From JBAIYU01 sp036763085 (GTDB lineage Bacteria > Bacillota > Negativicutes > DSM-1736 > Dendrosporobacteraceae), in NCBI RefSeq assembly GCF_036763085.1, contig NZ_JBAIYU010000019.1:8567-72566 (forward strand): a stretch of 64,000 bases of DNA, read 5' to 3'. A program made the position numbers and the translations under genes. Numbering within the stretch: the stretch's first letter is position 1; each line of letters opens with the position of its first letter. The notes under the pieces were generated by a model. The model was given only the letters and a program-made list of their open reading frames with translations. It had not been told where the DNA came from and made no database searches. This document shows positions 9,130 to 17,935 of this stretch, in pieces.

Positions 9130-10128
9130 ATGGCTGAACTTAGATGGAACCCTATGCTTAGTACTTGGACCATGGTTGCTGCTAATCGACAAGCAAGACC
9201 GCATTTACCGAGTAACTGGTGTCCTTTTTGTCCTGGTTCAGGAAAAGTTCCAGAAACTTATGAGGTCTATTCTTACAATAATGATTTTCCGGCTCTGACA
9301 AAAACGCCGGATATTCCAGATATAGAAGAAAACGGACCCTATAAGGTTCAACAAAATTATGGGAAATGCGAGGTTATACTTTATTCACCTGACCATCATG
9401 CAACCTTACCTTCATTATCTAAAGAACACATCTATAAGCTGATATGCCTTTTGGCGGAGCGCTTTATTGAATTATCCAGCGATCCGAAAGTAAAATATAT
9501 TCTTGAGTTTGAAAACAGAGGCAGGGAAGTTGGTGTAACCATGCCTCATCCGCATGGGCAAATCTATGCGTATCCATTTTTGCCGCAAAAAATTAAAATA
9601 GAGCTCGACAGCTGTCAGCAATATTTTAAAGATAATAACAAGTGCTTAATATGTGATATGAACAAAGAGGAAATTAGGTTTAAGCAAAGGTTTATTGCTG
9701 AAAATGATAGCTTCATCGCCTATTTACCCTTCTTTACAGATTATCCACATGGAGTCTTTGTTGTCAGCAAGAGTCATAAAGCTAACATCACAAGTTTTAC
9801 GGAAAAAGAAAAATATGAGCTGGCGTTAATGTTAAAAAATGTTACTGGCGCATTTGATAACTTATTCGATAGGCTTTTTCCCTATATGATGTGTTTTCAT
9901 CAAACCCCGGTTAACTGTGATGAATACCAGGATTCAGACCTCTATTATCATTTTCATATAGAGTTCTATACTCCATTGAGGGAAGCTGATAAGCTGAAAT
10001 TTTATGCTTCTTCAGAGATGGGAGCATGGGCTGCTTGCAATCCGATGTCAGTTGAACAGACTGCCGAGGAGCTTAGAAAAGCTTACTTAAAATATGTAAG
10101 TGCACAGGAGGCGTCGGATGAAGGCTGA
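9130..10128 (+). CDS. galT: Galactose-1-phosphate uridylyltransferase
   Basis: Transfers UMP from UDP-glucose to galactose 1-phosphate, giving UDP-galactose and glucose 1-phosphate (Leloir pathway). The 332-residue HIT-superfamily protein has the active-site HPHGQ motif (residues 140-144, nucleophile His142) and the zinc-site pair CPFC (Cys31, Cys34) with the SPDHHATLP segment. A GGAGGG site lies six bases before ATG 9130. It overlaps galK by 11 bases, so the two are probably translationally coupled. The partner enzyme galE is not in the window, while pgm, which uses the glucose 1-phosphate product, lies 3 kb upstream. Confidence 0.95.
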   Translation: MAELRWNPMLSTWTMVAANRQARPHLPSNWCPFCPGSGKVPETYEVYSYNNDFPALTKTPDIPDIEENGPYKVQQNYGKCEVILYSPDHHATLPSLSKEHIYKLICLLAERFIELSSDPKVKYILEFENRGREVGVTMPHPHGQIYAYPFLPQKIKIELDSCQQYFKDNNKCLICDMNKEEIRFKQRFIAENDSFIAYLPFFTDYPHGVFVVSKSHKANITSFTEKEKYELALMLKNVTGAFDNLFDRLFPYMMCFHQTPVNCDEYQDSDLYYHFHIEFYTPLREADKLKFYASSEMGAWAACNPMSVEQTAEELRKAYLKYVSAQEASDEG

Positions 10129-11287
10129 TTTAGGTAATAAGTTCATAGAGATGTTTGGTCCTTCTAAATTGCCTATTAAAAGATATTTTGCTCCTGGTCG
10201 CGTTAACCTCATTGGCGAATATACCGACTTTAACGGCGGTTATGTTTTCCCTGCAGCAATTTCTCTGGGAATTTGGGGACTTTTGCGCCAGCGTACAGAT
10301 AGCATAATTAATTTTAGATCACTGAATATGTCATCATCTGTTTCCATTGATCTTAATCAGCCAGTTTCATTTGAGGCAATTGATGGATGGGCTAACTATC
10401 CTAAAGGAATAATCAAATATCTAATAGATCACGGGTATGAACTTAAGGGCTGCGACATTCTGTATTATGGCGAATTGCCTGAGGGGACTGGTCTTTCCTC
10501 TTCAGCCGCAATTTTAGTCCTCACTGCTTTTATGCTGCAGCATGCATTTTCAAAAGATAAAATGGATAGAGTAGAGTTAGCAAAATCCTGTCGGAGTGTT
10601 GAAAACAATTTTATTGGTGTGAATTGCGGTATTATGGACCATTTTACAATCGCTCATGGACAGCGAGATCAGGCGATTCTTTTGGATTGCAATAACTTAA
10701 ATTACAGCTATATTCCTTTTGTACTTGAGAAATACAGGCTTGTAATAATGAACACAAATAAGAAAAGGGAATTGACAGACTCAAAGTATAATGAACGTCG
10801 CAAGGAATGCGATCAAGCCTTCACAGAGATAAGAAAAAATCGACATATAGAAAATTTATGTCAAGCTTACTTAAATGAGGTGGAAGTTTTTATTACAAAC
10901 CCAGCTATAAGGAAGCGAGCAAGGCACGTTATTTCCGAAAACATACGAGTCAGTCAAGCAGTAAGGCTTCTTTGTAATGGAGACTTAACTGGCTTTGGTA
11001 ATTCGATGATAGCATCACATAAATCGCTGCAGCAGAATTTCGAAGTTTCCGGACCGGAACTTGATTCAATTGTTGAACATGCTATAAGTTCTCCAGGCTG
11101 TATTGGTGCTAGAATGACTGGGGCCGGCTTTGGCGGTTGTGCAATTGCGTTGGTTGAAAACGGTAAGATAGACGATTTTATTACTTCTGTTGGTGCTGGT
11201 TATAAGCATTCGACTGGGAGAACAGCGGAATTTTATATAGCCGTAATATCTGAGGGTGTAAGATACGAGGGTTATGATGGAGATTAA
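10118..11287 (+). CDS. galK: Galactokinase
   Basis: Phosphorylates galactose to galactose 1-phosphate, the substrate of GalT. The 389-residue GHMP kinase has the galactokinase signature GRVNLIGEYTDFNGGYVFP near residue 28, the ATP loop LPEGTGLSSSAA near residue 122, and the C-terminal GARMTGAGFGGCAIAL near residue 336. The start chosen is ATG 10118, seven bases after AGGAGG; the in-frame ATG at 10100 lies upstream of that site. It overlaps galT at its 5' end and the epimerase-like gene at its 3' end, so it sits inside a tightly packed operon. Confidence 0.95.
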   Translation: MKADLGNKFIEMFGPSKLPIKRYFAPGRVNLIGEYTDFNGGYVFPAAISLGIWGLLRQRTDSIINFRSLNMSSSVSIDLNQPVSFEAIDGWANYPKGIIKYLIDHGYELKGCDILYYGELPEGTGLSSSAAILVLTAFMLQHAFSKDKMDRVELAKSCRSVENNFIGVNCGIMDHFTIAHGQRDQAILLDCNNLNYSYIPFVLEKYRLVIMNTNKKRELTDSKYNERRKECDQAFTEIRKNRHIENLCQAYLNEVEVFITNPAIRKRARHVISENIRVSQAVRLLCNGDLTGFGNSMIASHKSLQQNFEVSGPELDSIVEHAISSPGCIGARMTGAGFGGCAIALVENGKIDDFITSVGAGYKHSTGRTAEFYIAVISEGVRYEGYDGD

Positions 11288-12227
11288 GAGGGGTATATAC
11301 AAAGGGTTATCCTGCTATAGCATTGAGAATAGCCTTATCAGCTTACTTATACTACCGGAATTAGGTGCGAAGATTGCCTCGATTTTTTACAAACCCCAGC
11401 AATTTGAAGTATTATTTCAGCCGGCAGACGGCAAATACCAACTAGCAAACTATGGGGCTAATTTTGCTGAGTATGATACTTCTGGTGCGGATGAGATGTT
11501 TCCCACGATAGATCCTTGCAGCTATCCGACAGGTGACTATACTGGCATAACATTGCCCGACCATGGGGAACTTTGGAGTTTGCCGTGGGAAGTGACCGTA
11601 GATAAAGATGGTTTGGCTGCAAGAGTAGAAGGACGAACTCTTCCCTATGTCTTTTTTCGGACTATTTCATTAAACAAAAGCACTATTCGAATGTCGTACA
11701 AAGTCCGCAATATTGGAAGTGCTGCAATATACGGCTTATGGGCATTCCACGGACTGGTTGCCTGTGATGAATTTACCCGTATTATGCTGCCTGGTGTTTC
11801 CGAGGTCATTAACGTTCATGAAAGCACTATACTAGGGTCAGTTGGAACAAGACATTCTTTTCCTGTGAGCATGGGGATAAATGGTATCGAGGCTCATTTA
11901 AATCGGGTCGGTTCACGCTCGTTAGAGAAAACTAAAAAATTTTATGCTGCCGATAAACAAGCTAAGGGTTTTGCCGGTATAACTCTTAATAACAACCAAC
12001 TGATATATGAACTATTATTTCCTGTAGATAAAGTGCCATATTTAGGTGTTTGGGTTAATGAGGGTGGTTTTAAAGGTGAGTATAATTGTGCCCTAGAGCC
12101 AGCCACAGGGTATTTTGACCGGCTTGATACCGCTTATTTGTTAAACAGTATAGATTTATTGGGCCCAGGGGCAGTAAAAGAATGGTATCTAGAAATAAGG
12201 CTTACTTCTTATGAAATGAATAATTAA
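11274..12227 (+). CDS. Aldose 1-epimerase-like (galactose mutarotase) protein
   Basis: A 317-residue protein of the galactose-mutarotase-like beta-sandwich superfamily. It starts inside the end of galK (14-base overlap; the adjacent ATG 11277 is an equal candidate). The sequence has PELGAKIASIFYKP near the N-terminus, PDHGELWSLPWEV near residue 97 (where mutarotases have an active-site His), and AFHGLVACDE near residue 158. A Glu-containing CALEPATGYFDRLD segment near residue 263 fits the catalytic Glu region. Its place in the gal operon suggests conversion between anomers of galactose or processing of a related sugar. It is more divergent than classic GalM, so the exact substrate is uncertain. 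Confidence 0.8.
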   Translation: MMEIKRGIYKGLSCYSIENSLISLLILPELGAKIASIFYKPQQFEVLFQPADGKYQLANYGANFAEYDTSGADEMFPTIDPCSYPTGDYTGITLPDHGELWSLPWEVTVDKDGLAARVEGRTLPYVFFRTISLNKSTIRMSYKVRNIGSAAIYGLWAFHGLVACDEFTRIMLPGVSEVINVHESTILGSVGTRHSFPVSMGINGIEAHLNRVGSRSLEKTKKFYAADKQAKGFAGITLNNNQLIYELLFPVDKVPYLGVWVNEGGFKGEYNCALEPATGYFDRLDTAYLLNSIDLLGPGAVKEWYLEIRLTSYEMNN

Positions 12228-12272
12228 TATTAGTCTATTTGAATTATTGAGCCTAGCTTGAGGGGGGAGGCT

Positions 12273-13487
12273 ATGCGTGAAATTTCAGCGGCAAAGGTAA
12301 AACTGGGGCAGGGTACAAATGATGCACAGGTTATAAATTTGATTCGGCGTTTTGGAAAAATTTCGAGAGCTGAGATTGCAAAACAACTTGGTTTGACGCC
12401 TCCTGCCGTAACCAATATTATCAACAAGCTAACTGAAGTAAAAATTATTCAAGAGCACATGATGGGGGAATCAAATGGGGGAAGGCGCCCTGTGCTCCTG
12501 AAAATAAACCCGAATATCGCCCGAATCATTGTGGTACACATTAGATCCGAAAAGATTATGGGCTATTTGGTTGATGCAGAACTAACTATCCATCATCAAC
12601 AGGTAAAAGATATACGAAAATGCAATAAAGAGGAAGTCTTAAAACTACTGCTTAAAATAATCGAAAGCTGTCGGCAGTCCTCGGATGTATCTGTTGCGGC
12701 AGCAGGGGTAATAGTACGAGGTCCTGTCCGACTTAAAGAAGGTATTTCGGTATTTGCGCCCAATATTGGCTGGCGTAATGTACCACTAAAGTACATTATT
12801 GAAGATAAGACTGGTCTGCCAGCTTTTGTGGAAAATGATTCACGAGCGTTAACTAACGGCGAATACTACTACGGTTCAGTGAAGGATGCTCAGAGCATGG
12901 TGATGCTAAAGGTCAGTCATGGTATCGGGGGCGGGATAATTTTTAATGGAAAACTCTATCGTGGTGTTAATGATAGTGCCGGAGAAGTTGGACATACAAC
13001 TATTGATGTTACCGGACCGGCCTGCAGCTGTGGAAACTACGGATGTTTAGAGGCAATGGCTTCCGAAAATGCTTTAGTTGACTTAGTTATTAAAGCAATT
13101 AAAGAAGGTCAGCCAACACTAGTCAAAGAGTATATTGGAGAAAATTTGGAGGATATTGAGCCAGAGCAAATATACAAGGCTGCTGACGCTGGTGATGATG
13201 TTGCAATTAGAATGCTAAACAGAGTTGCCCGCTACTTAGGCATTGGCATAGCAAATTTGGTGAATATTTTTAATCCTGAACTTATAGTTATTGCCGGTGG
13301 GATTGTACGAGCAAGAAAGCATATAGAAGGCATGGTTAAACAGATAGTACGGGAACGTTCATTCGAAAGTTGTAATAGCGGTCTGGATATAAGGTTTTCC
13401 GACAAGGCAACAGAAAATACGCTTAGGGGCGCAACTGACTTAGTTTTTTCGGAGATAACCGAACTTAATATGCTTAATCAGCAGTAG
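12273..13487 (+). CDS. ROK-family transcriptional repressor
   Basis: A 404-residue NagC/XylR/Mlc-type regulator. Residues 20-75 form a winged helix-turn-helix (RRFGKISRAEIAKQLGLTPP). The rest is a ROK sugar-kinase-like domain with SHGIGGGIIFNG and the zinc signature GHTTIDV...CSCGNYGCLE. Start is ATG 12273 directly after AGGGGGGAGG; an in-frame TTG at 12258 precedes the ribosome binding site. It follows the mutarotase-like gene by 45 bases and precedes mglB by 91, so it is probably co-transcribed with the gal genes and represses them until galactose or a derivative binds. The AT-rich palindrome upstream of galT is the likely operator. Confidence 0.88.
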   Translation: MREISAAKVKLGQGTNDAQVINLIRRFGKISRAEIAKQLGLTPPAVTNIINKLTEVKIIQEHMMGESNGGRRPVLLKINPNIARIIVVHIRSEKIMGYLVDAELTIHHQQVKDIRKCNKEEVLKLLLKIIESCRQSSDVSVAAAGVIVRGPVRLKEGISVFAPNIGWRNVPLKYIIEDKTGLPAFVENDSRALTNGEYYYGSVKDAQSMVMLKVSHGIGGGIIFNGKLYRGVNDSAGEVGHTTIDVTGPACSCGNYGCLEAMASENALVDLVIKAIKEGQPTLVKEYIGENLEDIEPEQIYKAADAGDDVAIRMLNRVARYLGIGIANLVNIFNPELIVIAGGIVRARKHIEGMVKQIVRERSFESCNSGLDIRFSDKATENTLRGATDLVFSEITELNMLNQQ

Positions 13488-13505
13488 TAGTTTCCTAATG
13501 TTGTG

Positions 13506-13540
13506 AAGCAGAGAAACTATTTAGTCTCTTCTGCTTTATA
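13506..13540 (+). terminator. Weak hairpin between ROK gene and mglB
   Basis: AAGCAGA pairs with TCTGCTT around an internal bulge. It probably reduces, without stopping, read-through from the gal genes into mglBAC. Confidence 0.4.
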
Positions 13541-13578
13541 TTAAAAACTTTACCCAAAATAAGAGGAGGTAAATTTCT

Positions 13579-14610
13579 GTGAAAAAGGGCTTAAAAGGAC
13601 TTGTTATTTCTGGTTTGCTGCTTGGTTTATTGACAGCAGGATGTTCAAATTCTCAAGCACCTTCGGGCGCCACTGCAGGCAAACAGACAGTAGGCGTTGC
13701 TATCTACAAATTTGATGATACTTTTATGACAGGGGTTCGCAATGCTATTTCAAAATTTGCAGAGGGTAAAGCTAAAGTAGAAATTGTTGATAGTCAGAAT
13801 TCACAATCTGCTCAAAATGATAAGGTTGATTTGTTCATTACTAAAAAGGTTAATGCGTTAGCAATTAATCCTGTTGATCGTACTGCTGCCGGAGTTATTA
13901 TTGATAAAGCAAAAAAGGCGAACACTCCAGTTGTATTCTTCAATCGTGAGCCACTGCCTGAAGATATGACAAAATGGGATAAGGTTTATTATGTTGGGGC
14001 AAAAGCTGAGGAGTCGGGAACAATCTCAGGCCAACTTATTGTAGATTACTTAAAAGCAAATCCAGCAGCCGATAAGAATAAAGACGGAGTTCTTCAGTAT
14101 GTAATGCTTAAAGGTGAACCGGGCCATCAGGATGCAGAGTTACGCACTAAATATTCGATAAAGGCAGTTGAAGATGCGGGTATCAAAGTACAAAAGGTAG
14201 CTGAAGATACCGCGATGTGGGATCGAGTTAAAGGACAAGAAAAAATGGCTGCTTTTCTAGCAGCTCATGGCGACAGTATTGAAGCGGTTTTTGCTAATAA
14301 TGATGATATGGCGTTAGGTGCAATAGAAGCCTTAAAAGCTAAAGGCTACTTTAAAGACGGAAAATTTATTCCGGTAGTAGGTGTTGATGCAACCGCACCT
14401 GCGTTAAAAGCTCTAGAAGAAGGAACTCTTTTAGGAACTGTTTTAAACGATGCTGTTAACCAAGGCAAAGCTACTATTAACATAGCTTCAGTTCTAGCGA
14501 ATGGGCAAGTACCTACAAAAGAAAATACCGGCTTTGAGTTAACAGATGGTAAATATGTTTGGGTCGCATATAAAAAGATAACTAAACAGAATATGAATGA
14601 CGCTAAGTAA
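13579..14610 (+). CDS. mglB: Galactose/glucose-binding lipoprotein of ABC importer
   Basis: Substrate-binding subunit of the Mgl ABC importer. A 343-residue periplasmic-binding protein of the Peripla_BP_4 type, starting at GTG 13579 after AAGAGGAGGT. The signal peptide ends in a lipobox (LLTAGC, Cys22), so it is lipid-anchored, as is common in Firmicutes. Sugar-binding landmarks resemble E. coli MglB: KFDDTFMTGVRNAI near residue 46, NPVDRTAAG near residue 101, FFNREPLP near residue 124, EPGHQDAELRT near residue 180 and ANNDDMALGA near residue 242. It stands first in mglBAC, right after the galactose catabolic genes. Confidence 0.93.
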   Translation: MKKGLKGLVISGLLLGLLTAGCSNSQAPSGATAGKQTVGVAIYKFDDTFMTGVRNAISKFAEGKAKVEIVDSQNSQSAQNDKVDLFITKKVNALAINPVDRTAAGVIIDKAKKANTPVVFFNREPLPEDMTKWDKVYYVGAKAEESGTISGQLIVDYLKANPAADKNKDGVLQYVMLKGEPGHQDAELRTKYSIKAVEDAGIKVQKVAEDTAMWDRVKGQEKMAAFLAAHGDSIEAVFANNDDMALGAIEALKAKGYFKDGKFIPVVGVDATAPALKALEEGTLLGTVLNDAVNQGKATINIASVLANGQVPTKENTGFELTDGKYVWVAYKKITKQNMNDAK

Positions 14611-14625
14611 TAATCGTAACGTAAC

Positions 14626-14664
14626 TAACTATCAGCAGAGGTTTTTCGCCTCTGCTGATAGTTA
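14626..14664 (+). terminator. 16-bp hairpin between mglB and mglA
   Basis: Perfect stem 14626-14641 / 14649-14664 with a 7-base loop and no T-run. Hairpins at this position in binding-protein operons commonly stabilise the upstream mRNA and lower expression of the ATPase and permease genes. Confidence 0.65.
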
Positions 14665-14761
14665 AATATCGATAAACTATTTATTATATCTCTCAGTTTT
14701 GAAAACTCCTGGTGTATACACCGTCTATATAAAATGTAATATGGTGTGAGGAGGGGGCCTC

Positions 14762-16279
14762 ATGGCAAGTCAAGATATTTTGCTTGAAATGCGCAATGTT
14801 TCTAAGGAATTTCCCGGTGTAAAGGCCCTGGATAGTGTAAATTTAAAGGTCCGAGCTGGTACTGTACATGCATTGATGGGCGAAAATGGTGCGGGTAAAT
14901 CAACCTTAATGAAGTGTTTATTTGGTATTTATAAACCTGACTCCGGCGAGATATTATTAGATGCCAAAAAGGTTGAAATATCTAATTCAAAGGCTGCACT
15001 CGATTTAGGAATTTCTATGATTCATCAAGAGCTGCATCCTGTACCGCATCGAAATGTAATGGATAACTTGTGGTTGGGCCGTTACCCTGTAAAGGGATTT
15101 GGACCGTTCAAATTGGTAGATGAAGCTAAGATGCTCAGAGATACTGAACAGCTTTTTAAAGATTTACAAATTGATTTAGACCCGAAAATACTTTTAGGTA
15201 AACTGTCCGTGTCTAAAGTGCAATCAATTGAAATAGCGAAAGCTGTTTCATTCAACGCGAAAGTTATCGTTATGGATGAGCCAACATCATCTTTAACAGG
15301 CAATGAAGTAGAGCAATTGTTCAATATTATTCGCGATTTAAAAAAACGTGGTGTCGCAATAATCTATATTTCTCACAAAATGGAGGAAATTCTCGAAATA
15401 TCAGATGAAGTTACTGTAATGAGGGACGGTAAGTATATTGGAACATGGCCAGCTGCGGAGCTGACAACAGATATGATTATTTCAAAGATGGTTGGACGGG
15501 ATCTTACTCAGCGGTTTCCTGAGCGGTTCAATAATCCGGGTGATGTAGTACTTAGGATAGAAGGCTTAACAGCGTGTGATGCTAAATCTTTTAAAGATAT
15601 ATCTTTTGATCTAAAAAAAGGAGAAATTCTTGGAATAGGCGGACTTGTAGGCTCACAGCGAACAGAACTAATTGAGGCTCTGTTTGGATTAAGAACTGTG
15701 TCTTCAGGAAAGTTTGTGTTAAATAGTAAAGAAATATCGATAAAATCACCCATTGCCGCTAAAAAGCATAAAATAGCTCTTTTAACCGAGGAACGCCGTG
15801 CAACGGGAATATTCCCCGTATTGTCGGTTTTAGAGAATACAGCTATCGCTAAGCAAGCTCGCTATGAAACAAGTTATTTGCTTCTAAATGAAAAACAGCG
15901 AGTAGCAGACGCTGAGCAGAGTATGCAAAAACTTCGTATAAAAACACCATCAATTAAAACTCTTATCAAGAATTTATCGGGCGGTAATCAGCAGAAGGTC
16001 TTGTTATCACGCTGGCTGCTGACTGAACCGGAAATTTTACTTCTTGACGAACCAACCCGTGGGATAGATGTAGGTGCCAAATTTGAAATATATTCAATTA
16101 TTGCTGAATTAGCAAGGCAAGGTAGAAGTATTGTCATGATTTCGTCAGAAATGCCTGAGCTATTAGGAATGTCAGATCGAATAATGGTGATGTGTGAAGG
16201 AAGATTAACTGGTATTGTTGATGGCAATAAAGCGTCAGAAGAAGAAATTATGAGGTTGGCAACTCAGCGTTTATCATAA
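14762..16279 (+). CDS. mglA: Galactose/methyl galactoside ABC importer ATP-binding protein
   Basis: Energises the Mgl importer. The 505-residue protein has two ABC domains in tandem, as in the whole monosaccharide (CUT2) group. In the first are Walker A GENGAGKST, a degenerate signature LSVSKVQSIEIAKA and MDEPTSSL. In the second are the signature LSGGNQQKVLLSRWLL and LLLDEPTRGIDVGAKFEIY; its Walker A is degenerate (GLVGSQRTEL), as is normal for this group. The segment HRNVMDNLWLGRYP resembles E. coli MglA closely and favours MglA over RbsA. ATG 14762 follows GAGGAGGGGG. Followed 13 bases later by mglC. Confidence 0.94.
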   Translation: MASQDILLEMRNVSKEFPGVKALDSVNLKVRAGTVHALMGENGAGKSTLMKCLFGIYKPDSGEILLDAKKVEISNSKAALDLGISMIHQELHPVPHRNVMDNLWLGRYPVKGFGPFKLVDEAKMLRDTEQLFKDLQIDLDPKILLGKLSVSKVQSIEIAKAVSFNAKVIVMDEPTSSLTGNEVEQLFNIIRDLKKRGVAIIYISHKMEEILEISDEVTVMRDGKYIGTWPAAELTTDMIISKMVGRDLTQRFPERFNNPGDVVLRIEGLTACDAKSFKDISFDLKKGEILGIGGLVGSQRTELIEALFGLRTVSSGKFVLNSKEISIKSPIAAKKHKIALLTEERRATGIFPVLSVLENTAIAKQARYETSYLLLNEKQRVADAEQSMQKLRIKTPSIKTLIKNLSGGNQQKVLLSRWLLTEPEILLLDEPTRGIDVGAKFEIYSIIAELARQGRSIVMISSEMPELLGMSDRIMVMCEGRLTGIVDGNKASEEEIMRLATQRLS

Positions 16280-16292
16280 GGAGGGGAGAGCG

Positions 16293-17306
16293 ATGAGTCT
16301 TGACGCAAGAAAATCATATGATTTTCTTATGCAGCATGCAATTTACATAGTTCTAATTGGTTTGATAATTGTTATTGCAATTTATGATCCAAGATTTATG
16401 TCGGTTACCACTATTAGAGACATATTGTTGCAGTCATCAACTAGGGCGATTATTGCTCTTGGTGCTGCATTTGTGCTAATAACCGGCGGAGTAGATCTTT
16501 CGACTGGACGGGTAGTCGGCTTGACAGCGGTATTATCTGCATCCATGCTTCAGGTAGCTGACTATTCACGCCGCTTTTACCCTGATATGCCGGATTTACC
16601 GCTTTGGCTGCCGATAATGCTGGCAATTTTGGCGGGTCTGCTTGTAGGGGTGATAAATGGAACTATTGTAGCTAAATTTAGTGTTCCACCGTTCATTGCT
16701 ACGCTGGGTACTATGGTAATGGTATACGGAGTAAATTCTATCTATTTTGATATGAAGCCAAATGAATCTCAGCCGATCGGGGGTTTAAGAAGCGATTTTA
16801 CTGAGCTAGGCTCAGGAGCCTTCGGGACTGGAGAGTATTCAGTTCCTTATATCGTAATTATTGCAATAGTGATATCGATATTAGTTTGGGTCATTTTTTC
16901 TAAGACCAGGCTGGGGAAAAATATGTATGCAATTGGCGGTAATGTTCATGCTGCAATTGTATCTGGCATTAATGTTGAACGAAATCTATTATATCTTTAT
17001 GCTATAGCCGGAGCTCTTTATGGTTTAGCAGGTGTGCTCGAAGCAGCAAGGACTGGCGGCGCAACTAATAACTATGGCAATATGTACGAATTAGATGCGA
17101 TAGCCGCGTGTGTAGTGGGGGGAGTATCCACTGCCGGTGGTATCGGGACAGTCCCTGGCATACTAGCAGGTGTACTAATTTTTGGAGTAATAAATTATGG
17201 TTTAACCTTTATTGGGATAAATCCTTACTGGCAACTTATTATCAAAGGTCTGATTATTGTAGCTGCAGTAGCATTTGATATTCGTAAGTACTTAAATAAA
17301 AAATAA
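16293..17306 (+). CDS. mglC: Galactose/methyl galactoside ABC importer permease
   Basis: Membrane channel subunit of the Mgl importer. 337 residues, nearly the same length as E. coli MglC, with eight to ten hydrophobic segments and the conserved permease segments ITGGVDLSTGRVVGLTAV near residue 68 and GGVSTAGGIGTVPG near residue 272. Preceded by AGGAGGGGAG, 13 bases after mglA. It closes the galactose uptake and breakdown cluster. Confidence 0.94.
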   Translation: MSLDARKSYDFLMQHAIYIVLIGLIIVIAIYDPRFMSVTTIRDILLQSSTRAIIALGAAFVLITGGVDLSTGRVVGLTAVLSASMLQVADYSRRFYPDMPDLPLWLPIMLAILAGLLVGVINGTIVAKFSVPPFIATLGTMVMVYGVNSIYFDMKPNESQPIGGLRSDFTELGSGAFGTGEYSVPYIVIIAIVISILVWVIFSKTRLGKNMYAIGGNVHAAIVSGINVERNLLYLYAIAGALYGLAGVLEAARTGGATNNYGNMYELDAIAACVVGGVSTAGGIGTVPGILAGVLIFGVINYGLTFIGINPYWQLIIKGLIIVAAVAFDIRKYLNKK

Positions 17307-17345
17307 TGTTTAAGAGCTGCTCAATTTTGGGGTGGCTCTTAAACA
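17307..17345 (+). terminator. Hairpin after mglC
   Basis: Arms TGTTTAAGAGC (17307-17317) and GCTCTTAAACA (17335-17345) pair over 11 bp with a 17-base loop. No T-run follows. Confidence 0.55.
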
Positions 17346-17417
17346 TCACTTGTTAGGAAGTATAAATTAAGCTGCATCTGATAACCTAATAGAAAAAGTA
17401 GTCTAGGGGGTTATTTG

Positions 17418-17804
17418 GTGCCAAACGAACGTACAATCATCGCACATTTTCCGTCAAGTACCAAGGCAGACGCTGCTCGGAAGACATTAGCCGAAAAAGG
17501 ATTACAAGATGTTCATATCAGACGCAACACACGCTTTGGCGTAACACAAGATGAGCATAGGGATAGCGCCATATCCAGTGCAGAGACACTTACAGGACTA
17601 ACCATCTTCTCGGCAAATTTACCGAACGATGCTACTAATGCATCAGAAAGAGTTCTCATGGGGGCAGATCCATCAGTTAGCGGGTTTAGTATTGGGGGAG
17701 ACGGGCTTGCAGGCGGACATGCTTTCACTGTGGTAGCTTTTGTGCCGGAAGAAAGGGAAGAAGAGGTTGTTGCTGTGCTCAAGCAAAATGATGGAGAAGT
17801 GTGA
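17418..17804 (+). CDS. Small protein resembling general stress protein 17M (YflT)
   Basis: A 128-residue soluble protein of uncertain function. The N-terminal half (TIIAHFPSSTKADAARKTLA, then a short strand ending HIRR) looks like the ferredoxin-like fold of the YflT/general-stress-17M type, where a strand, an AAR-K helix and a second strand recur. The C-terminal part repeats the pattern: GGHAFTVVAFVPEEREEEVVAVL. Start is GTG 17418, seven bases after GGGGG; TTG 17415 is the alternative. A terminator stem lies in its last codons and the stop codon falls in the loop. No operon partner. Functional assignment is weak. Confidence 0.6.
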   Translation: MPNERTIIAHFPSSTKADAARKTLAEKGLQDVHIRRNTRFGVTQDEHRDSAISSAETLTGLTIFSANLPNDATNASERVLMGADPSVSGFSIGGDGLAGGHAFTVVAFVPEEREEEVVAVLKQNDGEV

Positions 17805-17828
17805 TACATACTTCTCCATCATTTTTAT
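17785..17828 (+). terminator. Terminator overlapping the end of the preceding gene
   Basis: A perfect 16-bp stem (17785-17800 with 17810-17825) and a T-run. The left arm encodes the last residues of the stress-like protein, and its TGA stop (17802-17804) lies in the loop. Confidence 0.8.
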
Positions 17829-17935
17829 TGGGAAAAGTAGGTATTTACGAATTTGCGTCAAATATAGTGAAGGTAAGTCTGGTCTTAAAAGAGGTCTAGG
17901 AATTAATCTCTCAAAATATTGCAGGTGGTGTTTAG

